Below are positions 16,736 to 24,706 of a stretch of 64,000 nt of DNA, in pieces (within the stretch, counting starts at the first letter, position 1; every line of letters begins with the position of its first letter). The notes under the pieces were generated by a model. The model searched no databases. It was not told the origin of the DNA and saw only the letters and a list, made by a program, of their open reading frames with translations. Origin of the DNA: CALKJU01 sp046349355 (GTDB taxonomy: Bacteria; Pseudomonadota; Alphaproteobacteria; Geminicoccales; Geminicoccaceae); assembly GCA_046349355.1 (NCBI GenBank), contig JAXMCM010000020.1, positions 124,001-188,000 of the forward strand. The letters are read 5' to 3'. The position numbers and the translations under genes are program-made.

Positions 16736-17873
16736 TCTCCGCATCGACGAGGTAGGGCCGGATTGCCCGGACATCGACGTCCAGGCCCAGTCCCGATCCC
16801 TGCGGCAGGCGGATCAATCCATCGGTGTCGGGCAGGATATGCCCGCGGGTGATCGCCATCGCCACCGCCCTCGCCTCGACCGGGTACTCGCAAATCTCGT
16901 GCGCGCCGAGCCCGCCATAGGGCTGGAGCGACGCGGAGAGGGCCAGATGCGAGGTGAAGGTGTGGTTGACGTAGGTGACACCCCTGCTCGCCGCATAGTC
17001 CGCCACGCGCTTGGCACTGCTGATGCCGCCGACCCGCCCGGCATCGATCTGCACGTAGCCGATCCCGGCATGGTCGATCATGTGCCGGGCCATGTGGACG
17101 TTGTGCGCACCTTCGCCGCCGGCGAGGCGGACCGGGCCGGCCTCGCGCGCCAGGGCGGCATAGGCGTCGAGAGCCCCCGAGACGAACGGCTCCTCGAGCC
17201 ACAGCGCCCCGGCCTCGCGCAGGGCCGGCAGCGCCAGGCGCGCCCTATCCAGGTCCTCGACCCAGACGGTTCCGGCATCGACCAGCAGGATGCCGTCCGG
17301 TCCAAGGCCCTCGCGGGCCGCCATCAGCTGGTCGGCATCGGCGGCTGCGGTTCCCGTCCCGAACGGACCCCAGCCGAACTTGGCGGCACGGTAGCCCTGG
17401 ACCCGCACCTTCCGACCCTTCTCCAGCGTCGCCTGCGGCGTGTCGCCGAAGAGCTGCGAGGCATAGGGCGTCTTCGGATGCGCCGCCGGCCAGCCCAGGA
17501 GCTTCCACACCGGCTCGCCTAGGCGGCGTCCCAGCAGGTCCCACAGCGCCATGTCGATGCCCGACAGCGTGTGATCGGCCTGGAGCAGATCGAGGCTGCG
17601 GGCACGTACCCGATCGCCGATGCGGGCGATGTCGGCGATGTCGTCGAGCCGCTCGCCCAGCACCGAGTCCGCCACCGGATGGCAGGCGCTGTGCGACATC
17701 GGGCAGACGAGGCTGGCGATCGACACCAGCGGGGCTGCCTCGCATTCGCCCCAGCCGACCTCGTTGCCGCAGGCGACGCGCACCAGCAGCGCGTCCTGGC
17801 TGCCGTCGCCAACATCCTCGATCGTCGGCATCGCGAGATAGAAGAGGTCGACCGCGTCGATCCGGGCTGCCAC
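16683..17873 (-). CDS. Enolase-superfamily enzyme (mandelate racemase-like)
   Basis: A 396-residue member of the mandelate racemase subgroup, which abstracts the proton alpha to a carboxylate, usually for acid-sugar dehydration, cycloisomerisation or racemisation. Metal ligands appear in ILLVDAGTVW (D199), LWLEEPF (E227) and AGGEGAHN (E254). The His-Asp dyad is in QIDAGRVGG (D277) and NHTFTSHL (H304). The KxK base motif is only half present (AAKFGWG, K165, second Lys replaced by Gly), as in a subset of the family. The GTG at 17873 lies 11 bases after the upstream stop with GGGAC before it. It forms an operon with the PLP dehydratase and DeoR regulator, pointing to catabolism of a hydroxy acid. 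Confidence 0.86.
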   Translation of the reverse strand: MAARIDAVDLFYLAMPTIEDVGDGSQDALLVRVACGNEVGWGECEAAPLVSIASLVCPMSHSACHPVADSVLGERLDDIADIARIGDRVRARSLDLLQADHTLSGIDMALWDLLGRRLGEPVWKLLGWPAAHPKTPYASQLFGDTPQATLEKGRKVRVQGYRAAKFGWGPFGTGTAAADADQLMAAREGLGPDGILLVDAGTVWVEDLDRARLALPALREAGALWLEEPFVSGALDAYAALAREAGPVRLAGGEGAHNVHMARHMIDHAGIGYVQIDAGRVGGISSAKRVADYAASRGVTYVNHTFTSHLALSASLQPYGGLGAHEICEYPVEARAVAMAITRGHILPDTDGLIRLPQGSGLGLDVDVRAIRPYLVDAEIRVGGRVLYRTPALPAS

Positions 17874-17884
17874 CGGCCGGTCCC

Positions 17885-18865
17885 TCAGCCCTGGAGCAGT
17901 TGGGCGAACCGGGCGATGTCGATGTTCGAGCCGCAGACGATCGGCCCGATCCGCTTGCCGCGCAGCCGGTCCTTCAGCGGTCCGAGCAGGGCCGCCGTGG
18001 CCGAGGCGCCGGCCGGCTCGCAGGCGAGCTTGAGCTCGTCGAACAGCAGGCGCATCGCGTCCTGCATCTGGCGGTCGCTCACCTTGACCAGCGTGTCGAC
18101 GTAACGGTGGCAGAGCCCGAAGCTGTACGGCAGGGCGAACGGCGCGCCGAGGCTGTCGGCGATGGTGTCGACCTTCTCGATCTTCTGCGGGCTGCCGGCG
18201 GCGAAGCTGCGGTGCATGCTGTCGGCACCCTCGGGCTCGACGCCGATCACCTCGCAGTCCGGAGCGATGCGCTTGATCGCGCAGGCGACGCCGGCGGCGA
18301 GGCCACCGCCGCCGATCGGGATGATGACGGCGTCGAGACGGCCGGCCTGCTGCAGCCACTCGCGGCCCAGCGTGGCGTTGCCCAGCGCCGTCAGCGGCCC
18401 TTCGAACGGATGCACGAAGGTCCGTCCCTCGGCCTTGGCGATCCGCTCGACCTCGGCGAAGGCGGCATGCACGTCGGGCACCTGCACGACCTCGCCGCCG
18501 AAGGCCTTGCAGCGCGCGACCCGGGCCGGGCTGGCGGTCTGCATCATCACGACCTTGGCGGTCGTCCCGAGCTGCTTCGCGGCGAACGCCACGGCGATGG
18601 CGTGGTTGCCGGCGCTGACGGCGGTGACGCCGCGGGCGAGCTGCTCTTGGGTCAGGTGCCGCATCACGGTGAGGGCACCGCGCGCCTTGAAGCTGCCGGT
18701 GTGCTGGAACAGCTCGAGCTTGAGCACCAGCTCGGTGCCGGCCATATCCGCGGAGAAGCGCTCGCCCGGCAACTCCAGGATCGGCGTCCTGACCGCCAAG
18801 CCTTCCAGCGCCGTCGCCGCGGCCTCGATCTCGGCCAGGCTCGGCCCTTCCTCACTCGCGCTCAT
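17885..18865 (-). CDS. PLP-dependent threonine/serine dehydratase-like protein
   Basis: A 326-residue fold-type II PLP enzyme of the catabolic threonine dehydratase / serine racemase / hydroxyaspartate ammonia-lyase group. The Schiff-base lysine is in HTGSFKARGA (K60), the phosphate-binding glycine loop is IPIGGGGLAAGV, and CEPAGASATAALL is the cofactor-ring segment near the C-terminus. There is no ACT regulatory domain, so it is the short, non-allosteric form. The ribosome binding site GGGAGGGAG precedes the ATG at 18865, which overlaps the end of the deoR-like gene by 14 bases. Substrate could be L-threonine, L-serine or a hydroxy-aspartate; the sequence does not decide. Confidence 0.88.
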   Translation of the reverse strand: MSASEEGPSLAEIEAAATALEGLAVRTPILELPGERFSADMAGTELVLKLELFQHTGSFKARGALTVMRHLTQEQLARGVTAVSAGNHAIAVAFAAKQLGTTAKVVMMQTASPARVARCKAFGGEVVQVPDVHAAFAEVERIAKAEGRTFVHPFEGPLTALGNATLGREWLQQAGRLDAVIIPIGGGGLAAGVACAIKRIAPDCEVIGVEPEGADSMHRSFAAGSPQKIEKVDTIADSLGAPFALPYSFGLCHRYVDTLVKVSDRQMQDAMRLLFDELKLACEPAGASATAALLGPLKDRLRGKRIGPIVCGSNIDIARFAQLLQG

Positions 18866-19649
18866 GCTCCCTCCCGGACTCGGCCGCATCCGCGGCCACG
18901 ATGATCTCGACGTCGGCTTCCGCCAGCAGGCTCTCGAACAGCGCCGGCGGCTGCCGGTCGGTAACGATCTGGTGCACCGCCTTCAACGGGCAGATGGTGA
19001 CGAGTGCCGCCTGGCCGAACTTCGTCGAATCGGCGACGACGGTGACCTGCTCGGCCTGTCCGATCAGCGCCCGGGCGAACATCGTCTCGTCGACGTCGTG
19101 GTCCATCAGCCCGCCGCGCAGGTCGAACGCGCCGACCGACAGGATCGCCCGGTCGGCGCGGAACTGGCGGACAAACTCAAGCGCCGGCGCGCCCAGCGCC
19201 GCGGCGTCGTGCGCGCGCAGCTCGCCGCCGGCCATCAGCACGCGGTTGTCGCCGCGGCCGACGAGGAAGCGGGCGATCTCGAGGGAATTGGTGATGACGG
19301 TGAGCTTCGAGCGGATGGCCAGCGCCTCGGCGACGTAGGCCGTCGTCGAGCCGGTGTCGAGCATCACCGTCTCGCCGTCCTGGACGAGGTCGGCGGTGCG
19401 CCGGGCGATCAGCCGCTTGGCCGCCGCCTCGACCTCCATCCGCCGCCGGAACGGCGGTTCGCGCAACGCATCGGGCAGCGCCACCGAGCCGTGCTGGCGG
19501 TGGACCAGCCCGTTCTCGGCCAGCGCCTTGACGTGGCGGCGGATGGTCTCGTCCGAGACGGCGAGGCGCGCGGCCAGGGTGACGACGCTGATCCGGCCGG
19601 CACGCCGGACCTCGTCGAGAATGGCCGTCTGCCAGCGCGTCAGGTACAT
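18852..19649 (-). CDS. DeoR/GlpR family transcriptional regulator
   Basis: A 265-residue repressor-type regulator. The N-terminal winged helix-turn-helix reads MYLTRWQTAILDEVRRAGRI with recognition helix VSDETIRRHVKAL, followed by the DeoR C-terminal sensor domain (DLVQDGETVMLDTGSTTAYV, ITNSLEIARFL, GAFDLRGGLMDHDVDE and VVADSTKFGQAA), a phospho-sugar-isomerase-like fold that binds phosphorylated or acidic sugar effectors. It is first in an operon with the dehydratase and enolase-family genes and divergent from a betaine-type ABC importer, so it could control both sides. An inverted repeat in the 167-base gap is a possible operator. Confidence 0.92.
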   Translation of the reverse strand: MYLTRWQTAILDEVRRAGRISVVTLAARLAVSDETIRRHVKALAENGLVHRQHGSVALPDALREPPFRRRMEVEAAAKRLIARRTADLVQDGETVMLDTGSTTAYVAEALAIRSKLTVITNSLEIARFLVGRGDNRVLMAGGELRAHDAAALGAPALEFVRQFRADRAILSVGAFDLRGGLMDHDVDETMFARALIGQAEQVTVVADSTKFGQAALVTICPLKAVHQIVTDRQPPALFESLLAEADVEIIVAADAAESGREHERE

Positions 19650-19700
19650 GGTGCCTGCTCCCTGCCGAGGGGCGCACACTGGGCGCCAACCCACACGCAA

Positions 19701-19727
19701 TCAACAGTTTCGGGGTTTTTCAGTTGA
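19701..19727. promoter_or_regulatory. Candidate DeoR operator between divergent operons
   Basis: An inverted repeat with arms TCAACAG (19701-19707) and CAGTTGA (19721-19727) flanks a T-rich centre containing TTTCGGGGTTTTTC, which resembles the TTTCG-rich half sites bound by several DeoR/GlpR proteins. It lies 52 bases upstream of the regulator start and about 90 bases upstream of the importer start. TTGACG at 19724-19729 could serve as a -35 element for the plus-strand operon, so binding here would block it. This is inference from position and symmetry. Confidence 0.4.
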
Positions 19728-19816
19728 CGTTCCCGCAAGCCGACGCGGAAGATGCGGGCCCGAGGCATCTGCCTGCCCCGCCCGGCAGGTTACCGCACAC
19801 GAGGGAGACGACTCGC

Positions 19817-20776
19817 ATGGGTGACACCCTGAAGCGGGCAGTGGCCGTCGCCGGTCTGGCGTTCGCCACCCTGGCGGCGGTGCCGGCCAGCGCCGACGTC
19901 GAGTCGAAGGACCCGATCAAGCTGACCCTCCACGACTGGACCGGGCAGCTGATCACCACGAACCTCATGGGCAGCATCCTGCAGTCCATGGGCTACAACG
20001 TCGAGTACGTACAGGCCGACTACCTGGCCCAGTTCGCCGGGCTCGAGCCGGGCGACCTGCACGTCGCCATGGAGATCTGGCAGACGACCGGCGCCGACGC
20101 GCTGGCGACGTCGCTGGCGACCGGCAAGACCGTCGACCTCGGCGAGACCGGGATGATCGCCAAGGAGGAGTGGTGGTACCCCTCCTACATGAAGGAGCAA
20201 TGCCCGGGCCTGCCGGACTGGAAGGCGCTGCAGGCCTGCGCCGAGGCGTTCTCGACGCCGGAAACGTCGCCGAAGGGACGCTACCTCGGCGGACCCGTGA
20301 CCTGGGGCGGCTTCGACGAGGAACGGGTGGAAGCCCTCGAGATGCCCTTCGAGGTCGTCCACGCCGGCACCGACGCCGCCCTCTTCGCCGAGCTCGAGTC
20401 GGCGTACCAGCGCAAGGCGCCGTTCCTCGGCTGGATCTACTCGCCGCACTGGGCGCCCATCAAGTACTCGGGCGAGTGGGTCGAATTCCCCAAGTACGAG
20501 CCGGCCTGCTACAGCGACCCGGCATGGGGCGTGAACCCCGATGCCACGCATGACTGCGGCAAGCCGTTCGGCTGGATCAAGAAGGTCGGCTGGGCCGGCG
20601 GCGACCAGAAGTGGCCGTGCGCCTACAAGGCCATCCGCGCCTTCAACATCGACAACAAGACCATGGGCGAGCTGATCGCCAAGGTCGATCTCGAGGGCGA
20701 GAGCGTCGCCAAGGTGACTGCCGACTGGCTCGAGGCCAACAAGGCCACCTGGGAGCCCTGGACGAAGTGCTCCTGA
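19817..20776 (+). CDS. Glycine betaine/proline-type ABC substrate-binding protein
   Basis: Periplasmic binding protein of the OpuAC/ProX class, 319 residues, with a cleavable signal (AVAVAGLAFATLAAVPASA). The mature protein shows LTLHDWTGQLITTNLMG, EYVQADYLAQFAGLEPGDL and HVAMEIWQTTG, and aromatic-rich stretches (EEWWYPSYM, PVTWGGFDEE, FLGWIYSPHW) of the kind that build the cation-pi cage for quaternary amines. Four cysteines in the C-terminal half suggest disulfides. GGGAG precedes the ATG. It is the first gene of an operon with ATPase, fused permease, choline-kinase-like and aminotransferase genes. The ligand may be a betaine or related zwitterion; this is not fixed by sequence. Confidence 0.92.
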   Translation: MGDTLKRAVAVAGLAFATLAAVPASADVESKDPIKLTLHDWTGQLITTNLMGSILQSMGYNVEYVQADYLAQFAGLEPGDLHVAMEIWQTTGADALATSLATGKTVDLGETGMIAKEEWWYPSYMKEQCPGLPDWKALQACAEAFSTPETSPKGRYLGGPVTWGGFDEERVEALEMPFEVVHAGTDAALFAELESAYQRKAPFLGWIYSPHWAPIKYSGEWVEFPKYEPACYSDPAWGVNPDATHDCGKPFGWIKKVGWAGGDQKWPCAYKAIRAFNIDNKTMGELIAKVDLEGESVAKVTADWLEANKATWEPWTKCS

Positions 20777-20799
20777 GCGCCGGGTGAGCAGCGGGGCGG

Positions 20800-21813
20800 A
20801 TGCGGCCGGTCAAGCTTGCCTGCAAGGGACTGTGGAAGCTCTACGGCCCCGCCGCCGAGCAGTACCGCGGCCGCTCCGCCCTCGTCGCCGAGGAGATTGA
20901 CGCCTCCGGCCTGATCGCTGCCGTTCGCGACGTCACGATCGACGTCCATGCCGGCGAGATCTTCGTCATCATGGGCCTCTCCGGCTCGGGCAAGTCGACT
21001 CTGGTGCGCTGCCTGTCGCGGCTGGTCGAGCCGACGGCCGGCGAGGTCCGCTTCGAAGGGCGCGATATTCTCGGGCTTCCCGAGGCCGAGCTGATCGCCA
21101 TCCGCCGCCACAAGTTCGGCATGGTGTTCCAGAACTTCGCGCTGCTGCCGCACCTGACGGTGCTGGGCAACGTCGCTTTTCCGCTGGACATCCAGGGCGT
21201 CGACCGCGCCACCCGCGAGGCGCGGGCGCGCGAGATGATCGCGCTGGTCGGGCTCGGCGGCCGCGAGCTGCACTATCCGCGCGAGCTTTCCGGCGGGCAG
21301 CAGCAGCGTGTCGGCATCGCCCGCTCGCTGGCCGTCGAGCCCGAGCTCTGGTTCCTCGACGAGCCGTTCTCGGCCCTCGATCCGCTGATCCGTCGCGAGC
21401 TGCAGGGCGAGTTCCTTCGCCTGCAGGGCCTGCTGCGCAAGACCATCGTCTTCATCACCCACGACTTCGACGAGGCGATCCGCCTTGCTGACCGCATCGC
21501 CATCATGAAGGACGGCGCGGTCGTGCAGGTCGGCACCGCCGAGCAGCTGGTGACCGCCCCGGCCTCGCCCTACGTCGCCGAGTTCACCCGCGAGGTGCCG
21601 CGGGCCAAGGTGCTGTCCGCACGCGCCGCGATGCGCCCGCTGGACGGCCTCGATCCCGAAGGCGAGGTCGCGGCAACGGCCCGTATCGGCAGCGTCGCTG
21701 CCCGCGTGCTCGCCAGCGAGCGGCCGGTTGCGGTCGTCGAGGATGGCCGTGCCATCGGCGCCCTGACCCGCGACGACGTGCTTGCGGCGCTCGTCGGACA
21801 GCCGCATGGCTGA
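20800..21813 (+). CDS. Betaine/proline ABC transporter ATPase
   Basis: ATPase of 337 residues for the betaine-type importer. An N-terminal extension typical of ProV/OpuAA (VKLACKGLWKLYG) leads to Walker A GLSGSGKST, the Q-loop VFQNFALLPHL, signature LSGGQQQR, Walker B WFLDEPFSALDP and switch ITHDFDEAI. The C-terminal 60 residues look like a reduced CBS-type regulatory module (VAVVEDGRAIGALTRDDVLAA), about one repeat instead of two. The gene begins 23 bases after the binding-protein stop and overlaps the permease start by eight bases. Confidence 0.93.
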   Translation: MRPVKLACKGLWKLYGPAAEQYRGRSALVAEEIDASGLIAAVRDVTIDVHAGEIFVIMGLSGSGKSTLVRCLSRLVEPTAGEVRFEGRDILGLPEAELIAIRRHKFGMVFQNFALLPHLTVLGNVAFPLDIQGVDRATREARAREMIALVGLGGRELHYPRELSGGQQQRVGIARSLAVEPELWFLDEPFSALDPLIRRELQGEFLRLQGLLRKTIVFITHDFDEAIRLADRIAIMKDGAVVQVGTAEQLVTAPASPYVAEFTREVPRAKVLSARAAMRPLDGLDPEGEVAATARIGSVAARVLASERPVAVVEDGRAIGALTRDDVLAALVGQPHG

Positions 21814-23815
21814 CCTTGCCATCGGCCGCATCGCTGGCCCGGCGCTGCCGGCCGGCTGGCGGCGCTGGGCCCCCTGGGCCGGGATCGTCGTGCTCGTCAT
21901 CGTCCAGCAGCAGATGCTGGGGCCCAAGCACTGGAGCGTCGTCTGGCCCAAGGCGTGGATCCTGCCCCTGAAGGACGGGATCACCGCGGCGATGACCTGG
22001 CTCCGCGACGACCTCAGCTTCGGCCTGTTCACCTTCCAGGAGCTCACCCGCGGCCTCTCCTGGCTGCTCGGCCAGCCACTGCGGCTGGCGACCTCGCTGC
22101 TGGCGACCGGCTTCGTCAGCGGCGTCGGCGCCGACGCGGTGCAGCTGTGGCCGCCGCTGCCTTGGGTCGCCATCGCCGGACTTCCGGTGATCCTTGCGCT
22201 GTGGACCGGCGACCGGCGTCTCGCGGTCCTCGTCGGCCTCTGCTTCGGTTACCTCGCCCTCTTCGGCCAGTGGGCCAGCGCCATGGCGACCCTGGCCTCG
22301 ATCGCCGTGGCGGTGCCGGTGGGCGTGGCCGCCGGACTCTGGCTGGGGATCCTGGCCTTCCGCCACCCGCGCTTCGAGCGCGCCCTGACGCCGCTGCTCG
22401 ACCTGATGCAGACCGTCCCGATCTTCGCCTACCTCCTGCCGATCCTGTACTTCTTCGGCTTCAACCCGGTGGCGGCGATGATCGGCACGGTGATCTTCGC
22501 GATGCCGGCCATGGTGCGCAATACCACCTTGGCGCTGCGCCGCGTGCCGCCACAGGTCGTCGAGTTCGGCCGCATGGCCGGCTGCACCCGCCATCAGCTG
22601 CTCTGGAAGGTCCAGGTCCGCGCTGCCGCTCCCGGGCTGATGCTCGGTGTCAACCAGGTGATCATGCTGTCGCTCAACATGGTCATCATCGCGTCGATGA
22701 TCGGGGCCGGCGGCCTCGGCTTCGACGTGCTGAACGCGCTGCGCCGCCTCGATCTCGGCGCCGGCCTGGAGGCCTCGGTCGCCATCACCCTGCTGGCAAT
22801 CGCGCTGGACCGCCTGAGCCAGGCGATGGCGGCGAGGGCGCCCGAGCATTCCGAGGCCGTGCCGCCCGGCCTCTTGCAGCGTTACCCCTACCTCGCATGG
22901 GCCGTCGGCCTCGTCGTCGGCGGCTGGATCGTCGGCGTGGCGGTACCGGCCGTCCAGACCTGGCCGGACGCCCTGACCGTGTCCACCGGCACGGCGGTCA
23001 ACGAGGCCATGGCCTGGCTCAACCTCCACCTGTTCGACTCCATCGAGGCCGCCAAGGGCTGGCTGCTGGTCAACCTGATGGTGCCGTTCAAGCGGTTCCT
23101 GCTCGGGCTGCCATGGCTTGCGGTGGTGCTGGCGGTCGCCCTCGCCGGCTGGCGCCTGGGCGGTCTCCGCCTAGCGCTGACCGTGACCCTGCTGAGCCTG
23201 TTCGTCGTCTTGACCGGCCAGTGGGAGCTGGCCATGGTCACCGTCTATCTGTGCGGCTTCGGCGTCTTGATCGCCTGCCTGGTCGGCATCCCCGTCGGCG
23301 TCCGCGCCAGCCGGTCGGCCGGGGTCAGCCGCGTCGTGCAGGCGGTGATCGACACGCTGCAGACCCTGCCGAGCTTTGCCTACCTGATCCCGGCGGTGAT
23401 GCTGTTCCGCGTCGGCGACGTCGCCGCGCTCCTCGCCATCGTCGCCTACGCCGTCGTCCCGGCCGTCCGCTACACCGAGCATGGCATCCGTGCGGTCGAC
23501 CCCGCCGTGGTCGAGGCCGCGCGCGCCATCGGCTGCACCCGCCGCCAGCTGCTCTGGCGCGTCCAGCTGCCGCTGGCGCTGCCGGAGATCCTGCTCGGCA
23601 TCAACCAGACCATCATGTTCGCCCTGTCGATGCTGGTGATCACCGCCCTGGTCGGGACCCGCGACCTTGGCCAGGAGGTCTACATCGCCCTGAGCAAGGC
23701 GGAGATCGGTCGCGGCATCGTCGCCGGCTTCTGCATCGCCTGCCTCGCCATGCTCGCCGACCGCCTGATCGCCGCCGGCAGCGGCCGCATGCGCGCGCGC
23801 CTGGGCATCGCATGA
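21806..23815 (+). CDS. Fused double-domain betaine-type ABC permease
   Basis: A 669-residue membrane protein containing two complete MetI-like permease domains in tandem. The first ends with EFGRMAGCTRHQLLWKVQV and NQVIMLSLNMVIIASMIG, the second with EAARAIGCTRRQLLWRVQL and NQTIMFALSMLVITALVGT; these are the EAA-loop and following helices of the ProW type, repeated about 340 residues apart. Such fusions supply both halves of the channel from a single gene, whereas ProW is normally a homodimer. The ATG overlaps the ATPase stop by eight bases, and the gene end overlaps the next ATG (ATGA). Confidence 0.93.
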   Translation: MADLAIGRIAGPALPAGWRRWAPWAGIVVLVIVQQQMLGPKHWSVVWPKAWILPLKDGITAAMTWLRDDLSFGLFTFQELTRGLSWLLGQPLRLATSLLATGFVSGVGADAVQLWPPLPWVAIAGLPVILALWTGDRRLAVLVGLCFGYLALFGQWASAMATLASIAVAVPVGVAAGLWLGILAFRHPRFERALTPLLDLMQTVPIFAYLLPILYFFGFNPVAAMIGTVIFAMPAMVRNTTLALRRVPPQVVEFGRMAGCTRHQLLWKVQVRAAAPGLMLGVNQVIMLSLNMVIIASMIGAGGLGFDVLNALRRLDLGAGLEASVAITLLAIALDRLSQAMAARAPEHSEAVPPGLLQRYPYLAWAVGLVVGGWIVGVAVPAVQTWPDALTVSTGTAVNEAMAWLNLHLFDSIEAAKGWLLVNLMVPFKRFLLGLPWLAVVLAVALAGWRLGGLRLALTVTLLSLFVVLTGQWELAMVTVYLCGFGVLIACLVGIPVGVRASRSAGVSRVVQAVIDTLQTLPSFAYLIPAVMLFRVGDVAALLAIVAYAVVPAVRYTEHGIRAVDPAVVEAARAIGCTRRQLLWRVQLPLALPEILLGINQTIMFALSMLVITALVGTRDLGQEVYIALSKAEIGRGIVAGFCIACLAMLADRLIAAGSGRMRARLGIA

Positions 23816-24684
23816 CGCCGCTCGGGCGCGCCGCCCGTCTTGCCTGCTGGTCGGGCCCGGTCACGCCGGAGCCGCTCGGCGGCGGCATCACCAACACCAA
23901 CTTCACCGTCGTCGACCGCGGCCGGAAGTTCGTCGTCCGGGTCGGCGACAACATCCCCGAGCACCACATCGACCGGCGCAACGAGCTGGCCGCCGCCCGT
24001 GCCGCCCATGCCGCCGGCCTGACGCCCGAGATCGTCCACGCCGAACCGGGCGCGCTCGTGATGCCGTTCATCGAGGGCCGCACCCTGACCGCGGCCGACG
24101 TCTGCGATCCGGTGACGCTCGCCCGCATCGTTCCCGTCGTCCGTCGCTGCCACCGCGAGGTCGGCCGCCACCTCGCCGGTCCGGGCATCATCTTCTGGGT
24201 GTTTCACGTCGTCCGCGACTATGCCCGCCATCTCGCCGCCCAGCGCAGCCGGATGGTGCCGGAGCTGCCGCGCCTGCTGGCGCTTGCCGACCGGCTGGAG
24301 GCGGCCGTCGGCCCGGTCGACATCGTCTTCGGCCACAACGACCTGCTGCCCGCCAACCTGCTGGATGACGGCCGGCAGATCTGGCTGCTCGACTGGGAGT
24401 ATGCCGGCTTCAACAGCCCGCTGTTCGACCTCGGCGGCCTCGCCTCGAATGCGGCGATGGGCCTGGACGGCGAGTCGCTGCTGCTCGACGCCTATTTCGA
24501 CGGCGCGGTCGATGCCGGCCTGCGCCGCCGCTATCGGGCGATGAAGGCAGCCTCGCTGCTGCGCGAGGCGATGTGGAGCATGGTCAGCGAGCTCCACTCC
24601 CGGATCGATTTCGACTACGTCGCCTACACGGGCGAGAACATGGCGCGGCTCGACCTGGCCTTGGCCGACCTCGACGCCGCCTGA
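23812..24684 (+). CDS. Choline/ethanolamine kinase-like phosphotransferase
   Basis: A 290-residue aminoglycoside/choline kinase-fold protein. The nucleotide loop is GGGITNTNFTV, the catalytic loop is GHNDLLPANLL (HxDxxxxN pattern) and the metal-binding DFG equivalent is LLDWEYAGFNSPLFDLG. It would transfer phosphate from ATP to a small hydroxylated amine in the cytoplasm. Translational coupling to the betaine-type permease by an ATGA overlap suggests that it phosphorylates the imported compound. A relative lies at 47148-48065. Substrate is inferred from family and context only. Confidence 0.88.
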   Translation: MTPLGRAARLACWSGPVTPEPLGGGITNTNFTVVDRGRKFVVRVGDNIPEHHIDRRNELAAARAAHAAGLTPEIVHAEPGALVMPFIEGRTLTAADVCDPVTLARIVPVVRRCHREVGRHLAGPGIIFWVFHVVRDYARHLAAQRSRMVPELPRLLALADRLEAAVGPVDIVFGHNDLLPANLLDDGRQIWLLDWEYAGFNSPLFDLGGLASNAAMGLDGESLLLDAYFDGAVDAGLRRRYRAMKAASLLREAMWSMVSELHSRIDFDYVAYTGENMARLDLALADLDAA

Positions 24685-24706
24685 TCCCTTCCGCGGAGCC
24701 CTGCCA

